From the NCBI RefSeq assembly GCF_014905175.1, contig NC_057788.1:21546154-21610153 (forward strand): a stretch of 64,000 nt of DNA. Direction: 5' to 3'. Position 1 is the stretch's first letter. Every line of letters begins with the position of its first letter. The notes beneath the pieces were generated by a model, which was given only the letters and a program-made list of their open reading frames with translations, searched no databases and was not told the origin of the DNA. Below are positions 1 to 14,000 of this stretch, in pieces. The stretch is from Aphidius gifuensis (taxonomy: Eukaryota > Arthropoda > Insecta > Hymenoptera > Braconidae). The position numbers and the translations under genes are program-made.

Positions 1-779
1 GCATTCCACTGTGCTGTTCTGTTTTTAGTACTAGGTGCGCCATTCTTCGATGACACGCGCAAATAACAAATCGTGAACAACAGTGAGAAAGTTAGTAAGA
101 TTTAAACTCAGCAGGAGGGATGAAAGTTTTTCTTTAAAATCAACTCTTTTTACTCTCAGGCTTTTACTATCTACTTTTTAAATTATTTTTTAACTTTAAA
201 TTATTTTTTCTTTTTATCTAAATGCCAATAAAATACCTGATATATTTCTGCACTTGATATTTTATCAATTTATATAATTTTTTAGTACATTGTCTTCTTT
301 TTTGTTCAAAAATTTGATCCAAATAAATGAGTGATAATAAATATTCTATAGCCAAATAATTAAAAGCATCAAAGTTTTTTTAGTCGAGCGTCTTAATTCT
401 TTTATATTTTCATAAATAAATAAATTATCAAATTTATTATTCAATTATTTCTACATAGAAAAATAACCTCCTAAAATTTCTACCAAGAAAAAAGGTTTTA
501 TATATCAATTGTCGCGTTGAATTTTAAACACAATAGTGTTAACATATTCATTATTCAAATGGAATGAATTTTCTTCATTAAATTTTCTCAAATAAATTAT
601 GGAATTTTAAAAATTTTTCATTATCATAATTTTAATAATCATAAAGATATCATATGATAAAATTAATTCAAGTTTATTTGACTCTAAAATATTAAAAAAA
701 GAAAATATATTTAGAAATTAAATACTTGTTTAAATTTTATCATAGATATTATATATATTTCAAAAATAAGGAAATGTAG

Positions 780-905
780 AATATAATGCATGAGTCTGAG
801 TATCGTCTTCAGAGATCGTACACCGATACGACCTTGGGGCATCAAACACGCCGGCAAACGCGTGTCCTCAATAGCAACGGGGCCAATGCGATGCGGTAGC
901 ATGTT
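780..905. promoter_or_regulatory. GC-rich island, candidate conserved noncoding element
   Basis: About 125 bp with several CG dinucleotides (for example CGCCGGCAAACGCG) in otherwise extremely AT-rich DNA. A short minus-strand ORF crosses it but its downstream half is low-complexity, so coding is unlikely though a short exon cannot be excluded. Its place upstream of vestigial suggests an enhancer. Only the composition is directly seen. Confidence 0.25.
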
Positions 906-3246
906 CAAAAGAAAAAAAAAAATTAAAAAATAAAATCAATAAATAAAAAGGGAAATGAAGCAAATAAACTAAGATATATATTTACAAGATAGATAGAAAA
1001 AAAAATATAATAAATAATTGCAGTATCACTTTGAGAATATCATTCTTTTCTATAAATCCTATCGAATCAATTCGTACTAGAACATAATATTTGTAAACGT
1101 AAATACCATATATTGTATACATTTCATAAATAATGTAACATGTAATATAAAATTTACAAGTTCAGCATATAAAAAAATATATAAATTCCAAGATATTTGA
1201 ATTACAACACAGTCTAATAATTACTCATTTGTTTTTTGAATTTTTATTAGTAGAAAAATAATTATTAGACTATTTTAATTTTGTAAATGAGTCAAGGGTA
1301 GTAAATATATTATTATTTCTAAATACTTTTATATCTTGAGATGTTCATTATAGTATATAAAAATGATTACATACAGAAAATTTATTTTTGAATTTAATTT
1401 AACTTCCAGAGACTCTATGTTTTTCTAAATTAATTGAACTTAAAAATGAAATGAAGTTTTTTTAATCAACTTGTTGCAAAAAAAATTAATCAAAAATTAT
1501 TCTTTATTAATGTCATAAGAATTTAATTATAAATTTTTTATTTTTTTTTTTTTTTTGACATATGTGCAGCTTTTTTATAATTTTTAAATATTTATTTTTC
1601 TCAAAATTTTATAAAAATAATAATTCTATAATTTATGAATCAACTGCACAATATATATTCACAGTTTTTTACAGTGATAAAAAATTTTTTTTTTATTTTT
1701 TAAATTTTGACAAATGTAAACAGTACTATTATAGTTTATAATTTATTTGTATTTATATATATTTGCATTAATGAATATACTGAAAAATTAAAATGAATAT
1801 AAAAAAAATTAGTTGACGTTTACATATATTATTACATGTGTGATGAATCACCTTAATATTCACTTTTTACTGTATTTTTTTTAATATTTTGCAAAGGCAT
1901 TTCATAATAAATTAAGAAAAAAATATATAAAAACAACAACAAATTACTTGCTATTTATTTTTATATATAGTGTAAATTAAATATTCATTAATAATATTAA
2001 AAAAATTACTGTATAATTTAGATTATGATTGCATATTTAAGATCATTTTTATGGCTATATTTAAAAGTTCATATAACAAAAAAATGTGACTCTGAATAAC
2101 GTGAATATTCGCGTAAAAATGAAAATACATATTTTACAAAATTTTGATAAATAACCTTAACGTAATTAAAAAAAGTATTGTCCAAGATGTGAAAAGAATT
2201 TAATCTAAATGTATATTTCATAAATTAAAATAATTCTAAAATATTTTTTGAATATCTGACATGTAAATTAATTCATGAAAAAACAATTTACATTAATTCG
2301 GAAATTAAAATAATAAAACAATGTATATTACGCAAAAAACAATTAATTTTAAAAAATTATTTTTATTTATAAAGTGAACAAATAAATTTTTTTTTTTATT
2401 ATATAAATAAATTTTTATATAATTTATAATATGTTATTAAAATTTTTTTTTTTTAATTTATAGCGTAAATTACTTTATTATTTAGTATTAATTAAAATAA
2501 TGTTGCATTAATTTTAACTAAAAATTATATTTGTGATAACAATAAATAACATATAAAATGAATATAATTAATAATAAATAAATCAATTTTGAATTAAAAA
2601 AAAATGTATTTGTACGATTTAACAATATGTAAAAATGAAGATTAATTTTCATATCTAAATCAAAATATAATTTACATTATTTTTTAAATTATGATTTAAT
2701 TAATTTTAAAAATATTTTTGTAATTATTATATGATGTATGATAAGAATTTAATCTAAAAGGCATATTTCAAAAAAAAAAAATAAAGAAAAAAATAATATT
2801 ATTGAACTAAGATATTTCTTAAAATATATTGTAGTATGTCAAAATCATAAAATTTATTAGTTGAAAAAATTAATTAAAGTTATATAATTAAAAAAAATAT
2901 TTAGTTCATATTGTTAAAAATTAAAAATTCATATTAAACTGGTTTTTATTGTAGTGCCAAAACAAAAAAAATATTAGGAAAAAGTTTTAAGAAAATAAAC
3001 GCAATTCATGTATTATAAATATTTTTAATAGTTTTAATATTTTTTAAAAAAAAAAAAAAAAAAAGGAAACAAGTTGAATAAATTTAAAAACAAAAAATCG
3101 ATACAATTGTATTTAAAGTTTTGTGCATTTTTGTGACTGTATAATGAATCAGGAAAAAAAAAAAAAAAAAAGAATCCTATGAATTTGGTTTTGAAGATAT
3201 TTAAATTTCGTTTATTTTTATTTTTATTTGCGCTTTTATAATTTTT

Positions 3247-3254
3247 TTCCCACG
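3247..3254 (-). promoter_or_regulatory. Su(H)-type binding site
   Basis: The sequence TTCCCACG is the reverse complement of CGTGGGAA, a high-affinity Suppressor of Hairless consensus (YGTGRGAA). It lies upstream of the visible vestigial exons, a gene controlled by Notch in Drosophila. An isolated 8-mer is weak evidence. Confidence 0.25.
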
Positions 3255-6234
3255 GTATCTAGTGTTTTTTCGATTAATCGGCTCGTAAAAATTTGAATGA
3301 TGATTCATTTGTTGTACACTCTATCGTTAACTAATGAACAAAAATATGCTCATTCACTTGTTTTATCTGGGGTCTTACTTGACTCTCAAGAAAAATAAAT
3401 AAAATATAAATGAAAAACGTTAAAGTGTAAAAATATATATATATAGTTAATGAAAAAACACGAACGGATATATATAAAAAGAAGAAAATAAAATTAAAAA
3501 AAAAAAAGAATTAAAAATGAGTAAGGCTGAAAGATCTTGGACAGTCGGACTCTCTCATCTAGACAGTCCAGAGATAGGGAGAATCATGTCGAAAGAATGG
3601 CCGTGTCTGGCAAACAAATTGCAAGATATCTCATGATAGCATGTTATTAAATATCCCACTCTACTCATTTCTCTATATGTGTCATCACTGATGGTAATCC
3701 TCTTTTTCATCGAAATAATTTTTTTCAAAAATGTCAATGCATTATGCATTTACTTAATTATTTATTAATATATTGAATAGAATTAACATATGATGAAAAA
3801 AAATAAGCTAAATAATTGATAGAATAAAGAAAAAAAAATTATAAATTTTATTAATATCAAATTTAACGATATCAAATACATATTAATTGAAAATTAATTG
3901 AAAATTTTATGAATAGCGACAATAGATTAATGAACATTTGTCAATCTATATAAAAATATATATAGATGATGCAAGTATATGGAATTGAACGAAGAGACTG
4001 AAGGAAGGAAAATGTTGAATAAGACAAAAAAAAAAAAATTATATATAAGGGAAGAAACAAGATGGAAAGGATGGAATGCTTTGATGAACCGCAATAGAGA
4101 CTCGTACGTTCAGGATATGTGACCTTCTTTTCTCAAGAGGATGGTAACACTGGAAGTAAACCAAAAAAATGACTTAAAAAAAGTCGAAGGTTATATTTAC
4201 CGGTGACTCGATTAATAATTATCACATTGTCAACAGTCAAATGTGCCAACGGGAATATTGTATAAAGTTATATAATTTTTATTTTGATGCATTCTTAATT
4301 TTATTATCTCTCCATAAATATATATTATATTTTGGATATATAAAATATGTTATCCAAAAAATCTTTGTTAATTCTTTTAATTTGGCATTTAAATAACTTG
4401 AAAAATACTTGGAATTTTAAATTTTACGAAAAAGAAAAAAAATTTTTTGAAATATATATATAGTCAGTGTATTCATGTGGTTATAAAATTTATATTTATT
4501 ATTATGTGGATAAATTAATTGTCAATATGATGCTTTAAATTGCAATAGCGATTGATTCTTATAAAAGCTTCTCATAAAATTACATGACTTGTTTAAAATC
4601 AACAATACAAATTACAATCTCCAAACTAAGAGCCAGTAGTTATGATAAATAATAATAATCAGTATAATATTTTAAATTATTGTTGTTGTAATTTAAAAAT
4701 AATTATAGTAATGTGATCAATATGAAACAACAAGAATATTGTTTAACATTATGTACAATTTTGTACAGCTCACAATATTAATAATTAATATAATTAAAAT
4801 ATACAGAGCTATCTTAATTTAATTACTGTTGATAAATTTATATTTAAAAAAAATCACAAACTAAAAAATACAACAACTCATATTGTAAACCGTGTAACTT
4901 ACCATTTTAAAATATATATTACAATTTAATGTCTTAGAAAAAAAAGTTTATGATATAATGAATTACTCATTGTAGTACTCTTAATGAGCACTTGAAAATT
5001 TCCAAGTATAATTTAAACACAAGTACATATAATTACATATATGTATATACAATTGCTTCATAAAATAGTAAAACCCTAAAAAATTATAAACAATTTTATA
5101 TACAACTGTATGATCATGTAAAATATGGCTGTATATAATATTTATATACATCAAACACAATCTTAGGTTTATAATCTGAGTTAATAATCATTAAAAGTAA
5201 TTAATTAACATAGTTAGACATATTAGGATGTCTTATGAATAAATTCAAATCAATATAATAAATTTTTACAAATGTTTTATAAATTTGGCAACAAATTAAC
5301 GTTGTTTATAAACAATTAATTTGTCAAATTTTTGATAAATGATAATGATCATTGGAATTTATCATTTTTAAAAGGATTAATCACATTAAATATATATTGT
5401 TATTTTAGCAAAGCTTGTCGAGGATTGATTTTTTTAACAATCACAAGAAAATTCCACTCAAGTGATATAGGTAAACGTGTAGAGAGACTTTTGTGATCAT
5501 TTAAAACGTAAAGAATGAATCAAAGTATTTAACCTCACTCTTTTAGGATCAAATATTTTTGTATTGTAGAAAAATAAAAATAAATAATTAAAATCTAAAA
5601 TCAGTTGAAACCGTGCATCGAATCCACAGTCTTAAATACTTGATGTTTTATTTTTTTTGTTCTAAAAAAAATCTTTATTTTTATTATTTTTCTTTTGTAT
5701 ATAAACTAAAAAGCTTCTTATCGTTTAAATAGCAGACAATGCGAAAAGAGCTGTATATACAAATCATTTTTTTTTATTTTTCTCAACGTTTTCTAATTTA
5801 TTTATTTATTTTTCCTTTTGCTTTGGCGGTTTGTTGGATGTATGTATATACACGTAACTCATACACGCCCCAGTCGTTTACTGAATTTATAACTTGTTCA
5901 TGATTTTAATATCAACAATAGCCGACAATGAATGAAGAAGACAAAACAAAACCTACTGTATGTTGATGTATATAAATTGATAAAAAAAACATTAATATAT
6001 TTAACAGAATTTTCTTTGAAAATATTGTTTCAAACAAAACGATAGATTTAAATTTTCCAAATCAAAAAATTTCGTTAACAAAATAGTCAACATATCATAG
6101 TAAATAAATGAAACATTCCAAAGCCAAATAATTGACTAATTTTATAACATACTTAGCCAATATATTGAGCAGAAATTGTAGCACACACAAAAAAAAAAAG
6201 GAAAAAATAGTTTAAAAAAAAAAGAATTTTTTTG

Positions 6235-6480
6235 GGAATTCCATGACCGCACGGTGGCATTTACATTGCTGGGATCTAATGAATTGCAGGCATTACGTCC
6301 GATTTGGTCTCGTTGCAATCAGTCATGACGAAGATAGTCAAATGGTAAACTGAAAATTGAGGGTTGAGAACTGCATAGTCTGAGTGCTATTTGCAGTTGC
6401 TCCTTATTTGCTTCCTGAGTCCAAAACAAGCACAACAAAGATACAATGAACAACGACGAATGGCGTTGCTATGCGTTCAA
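6235..6480. promoter_or_regulatory. GC-richer island in the vg 5' region
   Basis: About 245 bp of balanced composition, beginning GAATTCCATGACCGCACGG, flanked by poly-A/T DNA. No ORF of note and no plausible exon on either strand. A conserved regulatory element is the simplest reading. No specific factor sites are claimed. Confidence 0.25.
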
Positions 6481-8000
6481 TAAAATTTATCTGTATGGTT
6501 TTCTCTCACATGCATATGTAACACTCAATTTTGCTCAACAACAATGCTATTCCAGATGGAATATATGTATTGAGGCTTTAATGAACTTGTCAATAGATTA
6601 ACCATGATGAATTTATTGATTGAAAAAAAATAATTAATACATCATCAATTCTTGTTGACAGATTTTTTTAATTTTTAAAGGATTTTTTTTTTTGAAGTTT
6701 GTTTTGGAGAGATTAATAATTAACTGGAGCTGTGATGTTAATGTTTTACTGTATGTAAAGCTAAGTTACTTAGAGATCTTATTTTATTTTTTTATTTTTT
6801 TTATATTTGATGATTAATAGCAACAACAAAGTCTTGAAGATTTAAAAGATACTGACATATACATTAACGTCAGAGTGTTGGCTTATTTTAGCATCTTTTA
6901 AATCTTCATTTTGGACTTTTGTTTAGCTTATAAATTATAATATAGATTAGGTTTGTCAGTGTGATTTGATTAACAATTTTTCTATAAAACTATTGGAATG
7001 TTAACGATATTTTTAACAATGAAATTTGTCGATTTAGAAAAAAAATTAAACATGCGTTATTTTTATTGTATATACACAAGAAAGTAAATTGTTTGTTTTG
7101 CTATTTTCAAAGTCAATGAAATATTTATAAATTAAAACTCGTTGATGAAAATAAAATAATACAAGAATGACAATTCAATGACTGAATAAAGTTGAATAAA
7201 CAACTGTACAAATACATAAATTACATTTTAAAATTTAACATAATTACTTGAGAAAATAACATGCGTTACTGTTAAAAATTCCTCAACTATTTATTGTTTC
7301 GAATATACACATCTATTAATTGTTTTTTTCTTTTAATTTAAAACAAAATAAAAATCAGTTTGTTTTTTTTTTAGTTTATAAATATATATAAACATTGAAA
7401 ATATATTTATTTTTTAAGTAAAAAAAAAAGTTGATTTCATGCATCATAAAGCTTGCAACAAATATTATTATTACTATAATATTTTTTTGTTTAAAAAAAA
7501 AAAAAAATGTTTACTGTGAGTTTGACTAATTTTTTTTTCAATATAATATCACTATATTATTTATATATAGTGGTTACATTACAGACATAAAACTAGACTC
7601 TTGGCATAACGCCCCATTTGTATAGATGTTGACGTGAGAGCACTCTAAATCGTTTCGGGAATTTCATCAAAGCATCCACTATATAAAGTGACGACAAAAT
7701 TCTGACCATCTAAACTTTTACTATGTTTTTTTTTATTTAAATTATATTTTGTTTTAATTTTTTTTTTTTTATTTCATGCGATTTAAAATAGTTTGTTTCG
7801 ATTTTGAAATAACTTTGTCATTTTGAGAATTTCATTGTGGTAATCATCATATATGGTATTTAAAAAATAAAATAAAATTTCATAATTTTATTGTAAAAAT
7901 CATGAATGAATGAAAAAAAACAATAAATTTTTATTTATCAATAAAAAAATATTGAATAGCAACATAATTTTGATACCAACACACAGTGTATTTTTTTCAG

Positions 8001-11000
8001 CTGAATGTACATCAAAGATCATTAGAAGCAGCAGGATTAGAATTATGTGCTGTTAGTGGAAGTGTACCTCAAGGACAGCCAAGTAGTGCTGGTTCAGTTG
8101 GATCAGCACCTAGTCCAGCATCCCCTAGACAAACACCTCAATCAAGAATTCCCTTAGCAACAACTTCAAGTCAACCTTCAAGAAATCTTGATGATGATAG
8201 ATCAGTAGATGGTAATTAAATATATATCTTTTAATTATAATTATATATTTTAAGATTTTTCTATATATTGAATTGTTAATTTATAGGTATTGGTGGTACG
8301 ACAGCTGATGATTCAGATGATGGTGAAAGCAGGGCACAATATGTTAATGCAAATTGTGTTGTTTTTACACACTACCGAGGTGATGCAGCGACGGAAGTTG
8401 AAGAACACTTTCAACGTGCTTTAGCTCATGACAAAATCAAAGGTTAATTTTTATTTTAATTTTATTAATATATTGTTTATAAAACTGTACTTTTTATTTG
8501 TTAAAAAATTTCATATTTGCTGCAGTCTTTATACTTTTTTTATTATTTATAACTCTATTGTAATTTTTTTTGCTTGAATTAATGATTGATTTATGCAGGT
8601 ATATTATTACATATTTAATTTACCAGAAACTTTTTTTTTTTTGTTGTTATATTATATTTGATTAGCAGCTATAATTCGTAACTATAATAGCTGTTGAATG
8701 ATAAAATATATATCCGGAATATATCACACACAAAGATAAATGCCATTCGGATGTATGTATATATATTTTTTTTTTCTTCTTCATGGGGTATAAGTAAGAA
8801 AAATTCATGATGAACAAAACCGTCATGATCAGAATTTTAACAGCCATCTGTAAAACTGAGTAATAAAGTGCACACCATTAGCTTTGACACCGCTAACAAG
8901 CACAATAAGAATTGTAACGTCCGTGCTTTGAGAGTTAAAATCTTTGAGGTTGAAAAATCAAGGTATTAAAAAATAAAAAAAAACTCAGCATATATATATC
9001 AATAGTCAATACATATATATAAAGTAGAGAAGCCAAGCAAAAGGAAAATAAAAAAAAGCTTATAAGAATTGAAAAGAAAATGAGGAAAAAAAAATTAAAC
9101 CAAAGGAAAATAAAAACTTTACACAGAGTGTCACACAAGTATAAGAGTTTGGCAAGAAATCAGCAGTGGTGACTATATTGGTATATCGTTAAAACCACAT
9201 TTATTCCATCAACAAATTTAAGATAAGTTTAGTTCACTAGCCTGATTAGAATTCAAGACGGCATCGACCTAATTGTTACGTGTCTTGGAGTCTGCTTATA
9301 CCAACTCTACAGTACTTTCAGAATATATTTTTCTCTTTCATTTACTTTATTTTATTTTATTTTTTTGTGTATCAAAGTATATACTTTTCATTTGAGTGAT
9401 TTATTTTTTACAAGAGTAACAATAATATATTCATTTTATTATAATGAAATGTGCATAAACTTATGCCAGTTGAAGATTGAGAGCTTTCACGTAAAACTTG
9501 AACAAAACCAAGAAGTAAAAACATGCGTGTATAAAAAAAAATGTATTGGTTTTTTTTTTTTTTATATTTTCACAGCGGTTTCTAGTTTATTTATTTATTG
9601 CCAGTGAAAATTTTATATTAATATATTATTTATTAGCGCAAAATAACGCTAGAAAAATATATAAAAGTTTTTATTTTATTTTTGATATTTAATTGAAAAA
9701 TTTATTAATATAATGCTGATAAAATAAATAAAATTAATGATAAAAAAAATATTATTTAAAGTCAGTGAAATTGAGCATGGTGTTACGCATTGTAAAGTCA
9801 AATTAACACCCGTATGAAACAGTAGTGGCAAAATGTCAGTGAGCCAAAGACAAAAATGACAGAAAGAGCAATTACTTGACATGCTGTGTCGTGTTATGTT
9901 CCGTCAAGTTGCATACATACTAATACCCTTTTTATCTTGTCCAACACCCAGTCGTTTCATTTTAAATATCCGTGTTAAAAAACTCCCCAAGTAAATAAGT
10001 TATACACGTGCATATATTATATACAAATATCATAATCCTTTGAAAAGTACATAGTTGCACTCATTCAAAAAAAACAAGTATTAGTTTTTTTTTTTTCTTT
10101 TTTTAAAGTAAGATAAGTTGCAAGCAATGCAAATCATCATCAAAATGACATTCATACATACCAAGCTTTAAAAAAAAAAAAACTAAAAATGCTCCAAATA
10201 GGTATAACGAGCCATGCAGTCGCGCCACAACATTAATCTAGCCACTGAGATTTTCCTACTTCTTTATACATTAACTATATATGAAAGTTGGCATTTGACG
10301 AATCGTCTTGTTGTATGTCTAAGCATAACCATCATCCTTAGTGCCGAAATATTTTTTATATAGTTGCAAAAACTTTTGGCTCAATGCCACATGAAACAAC
10401 GCGTGTACCAAGACACATCAACAATAACGAGAACAACCATGAATCATTCTGTCATAGAGGCACTTGGAATTATTAAAAAAAAAAAAATGATTTTTATATG
10501 AAATCAATTTTATACTATTATAAATATATAGTAATTATATATTTGAATGAAATATTAATTTATAAAAATAGACAATTCATTTGTCTACGAGAAAAATTAG
10601 ATTTAGTTTTTTGAAATTTAAATATTCTTGTTTGAAAAAATGATTCGATAATAGACTGTTTACTCCAAAAAAAAAGTCTTCTATTATATAAAAAAATTTA
10701 TTTAGAAAATCCTTTTTTATTTAAATATCCACACCCTAAAGTTGTTGGGTTATTTATTTGAACAAAAATAATATTAAAAGCAACAATTGTAAAATAAACG
10801 ATGATTCTTGTATTTTAAATTTTTTATATGTAACTCTCATTAATAAAACGACTTTCTCTGTTTTATATTATACACATACAAAAAGCTTAAATATACCAAT
10901 TTATTAGAAAAAAAATAAATAAATAAAGTAAAAGAAGAAAGAACCGACTGTGCGCTGAGTAATATCGACACTGTTTCTTTAATTGCGTTAATAAATAAAG

Positions 11001-14000
11001 AGTTGCGGCTGTTGACTTGTGAGATATATATAAAAGTAAATATAATAACAATAATAAATAATATAAACAATATAATAAATATAATAATAAATTATAATGA
11101 TTAAGTCAAAAAAAGCCATGATAGTATTATTTTGTTTAAACCAAAAATAAATTGCAATATTCAAAGTGTGATAGTTAATATACACATATATATAAATTTT
11201 GTATTTTTTTTTCTCTTTTATATATTCGATTCGAAATGGTTTGTTGAAAGCTATATGTATGTGTGTTTGTTAACGTAAAAGGTGGAAAGCCAATCGCCAA
11301 GATTGCCCTGTGCTTGAGCCTTTCGCACCAACAAGACTTCTGAAGCATATTTCAAGCTGGACCCTTCCTCGTTTACCAACCAGTGAAGAAAAGAATATCC
11401 CCGCAATACTCTCTCAAAGACCTGCATTCCATCCGTGGGAAACAATGTGGACTGCTGGACTTCTTGGTTCCTCTGGACGTGTCGCACTATTCGCTGCCTT
11501 TTGCTTATACTCTTTTGGCGGATTACAATATCCGATGCGTCATCAATCTCAAAGAAAAAGAATAAAAAAAAAAAAACAAAAATTAAAAATAAATCAATGA
11601 AATTAAAGAGAAAAGAAGTCAAGGTTTATGGGCTTTGATGTTTAAACCACGCTTCTAACGATAATGTTCGATAGCTATGCAACAAAGACAATATATATTG
11701 AAACGGGTTAGATTATATCGCCGGAAGAAGCGGTTGAGTTTTTTGGTTGTTTGTCAGAAAAAAAAAAATAGAATAGGAAAGAGAGAAATCTTCGAAAATT
11801 TTATGGCTTGAGAAAGACCATCGTGGACCCAACTTGTAAAACATGCATCACGATATCCCGTGAGATCTTTTTAACGTATAGACTTTACAAAATTTTAACA
11901 AATTCTTGATTTTAACCAGTAAATCAGAAGCCGCAGTTTTTTATTATTTTTTTAAATTTTATTTCTTTGTTTATTTTTATACATATTAGTATATTATTTA
12001 TTTTTTAATTGTTTTTTTATTTTAATTTTTTTTTTTAGAAAATGTACCAATGTCAACGAGAAATTTTCCACCGTCTTTTTGGAATAGTCAACATCCTGGA
12101 GACGTTTATGAATATCCAACAGATCCATGGCATTCTCATTATCCTCAGTATCATCACAGGTGCAAAATAAATTCATCAAATTGATAATAAACATTTTAAA
12201 AATTCTAATCATTGAATTAAAAAAAAAAATTTATGATGTATTTTTATTAGAGCGGTTCATGAGTACCATCATCACAATATGGCGGCAGCCGCAAGTTACG
12301 GTGGTCTTTTGTTGGGCGGCGCCAGGAGTCTTGGACATCATTCATCTCATCATGCTGCTCATCATGCACATGCTGCTGCATCTTACAAAGACTGGAGTAC
12401 TCCAACACCATCGCAGTCACTTGTTGACGCCTCAAGTGCGCCCCCTTATCCTCATGGTCCCTACGCACCCTTAACTGGTAAGTATTGGAGCTAAAATTAA
12501 TCCAATAAATATGATAATTTTATTTTAAATTTATTCTCAGGTTTATTATCGATAAAAATTATGGACAGTTGAATTTAAAAAAACAATGAGACAATAATAT
12601 TTTCAGAATCAATTAAAAGCCCAAAACAAAAGGATACTAAATCATAAACAATAATTTTTTTGTTTTAAAACAAGAAAAGTTATCATAACAATATCTATCA
12701 AAACCCCATATGTCCATGTGAATATTTTTAGTCATCAATTGTGTCTTATTATAATTTCAAATTTTAAAAATATAGCTGCCAGTTTGTCTTTACCACAATA
12801 TGTTTTCAAAAAGAAAAAAAAATTGGTAAGCCGAATGTCACATCTATTGACATATGTCCATATGAACATTTTTATATAATATAATTGCTTTTAATTATTT
12901 TATATTTTCATGAATATTACAATTATTTGAACAACCATATGTTTCAATGTATATAAAAGTTGACTCATGTCAAAAGCTCTCGAAATTTTAACAGACCAAC
13001 ATCACCCCAGTATAGTTTATCAAGTTCAAATTTTTACCTGAGATAAATTAAAGAAATTAATATAATATACCCATCATAATTAGAAGCTTTTATGTATTAT
13101 GTTGTTTTAAATAAAGCGGTATTGGCCCCATTTTCCTAATAAAAAAAAACCATAAAAATATACCCAAAATTTCCAATAATTCCAATTCACCAAAAAAACA
13201 AAAAATATATCAGCAATAATAAATAAATAAATTGTAAATCTACATATATATGATATATATAAGTTTCAAAAAAAAAGGAAAAAAAAAAAAAGAATGGGGT
13301 TCATGTGAGCTATCTCATCGAGTCGGCAAGATCGCTACATTGAGATATTAAGAAAGACGCCGCACGACAATCGATCACCGATGATCGCTTTAAATTCGCG
13401 GGAACAAACATTTTGCCGCACTGTATATATGAAAACCTCTTTCAACAGTCACACATATATACTTCTATATAAACATAAGACATATATTTTTCATTTTTAT
13501 TTTATTTAAAACAACTTTTTTTTTTTCTCGTCATTATTAAAAATGTATATACTGGCCTCTCTTTTTCTCGCTGGATTTTTTTATATAAATATATATATAT
13601 CTTTGTGGCATCATGATATAACTTTAGTGATCTCGTATGGCAGAATGGTTTCTTGATAGTGAAACAAGGATAGAATGGCGGTCGGTTATATTATAAATAA
13701 AGAGGACAACAAGAAACGAACGGGCGGTCCCTTAGATCCTGCAATTAATAAAAGCTTAATGGGGGCCCCGCGCGCCAACGGGTACCGATATCAATGCTAC
13801 CATTCCCTTCTTCTACCAGTTTTGTCCTTTCCCTTTCTCACGTATATATAAACATACACACAGTCACAATCAAAAATGATCGGTCCCAAAGAACAGAAAA
13901 AATAAATAAAATAAAAACAAAAAAGTATGCGATAAAGAGCGAGTCCTCGTAAAACATTTTGCTTTATCTTTGACTCTCTTTTGATCCTTTTCATTCTCTC

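Larger units (their letters stand above)
1..8000. other. Long AT-rich noncoding region 5' of the first visible vg exon
   Basis: No convincing exon was found on either strand in these 8 kb. The DNA is dominated by A/T runs and short ORFs made of I, F, K, N and Y codons. Because the first visible vestigial exon starts at a splice acceptor (8001), at least the right part should be intron of that gene, with the N-terminal exon(s) outside the window or unrecognised here. GC-richer islands stand out at about 780-905, 3520-3680, 4060-4150, 6235-6480 and 7590-7700 and are candidate regulatory elements. Confidence 0.6.

Noticed and set aside
711..908. 65-residue minus-strand ORF
   Set aside because: Only the part over the GC island looks protein-like; the rest is poly I/F/K. 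No splice-supported exon was found.
11251..11622. ORFs of 96-123 residues on both strands in the vg intron
   Set aside because: Both strands are open over the same GC-richer island and the edges are low-complexity. Better explained as a regulatory element.
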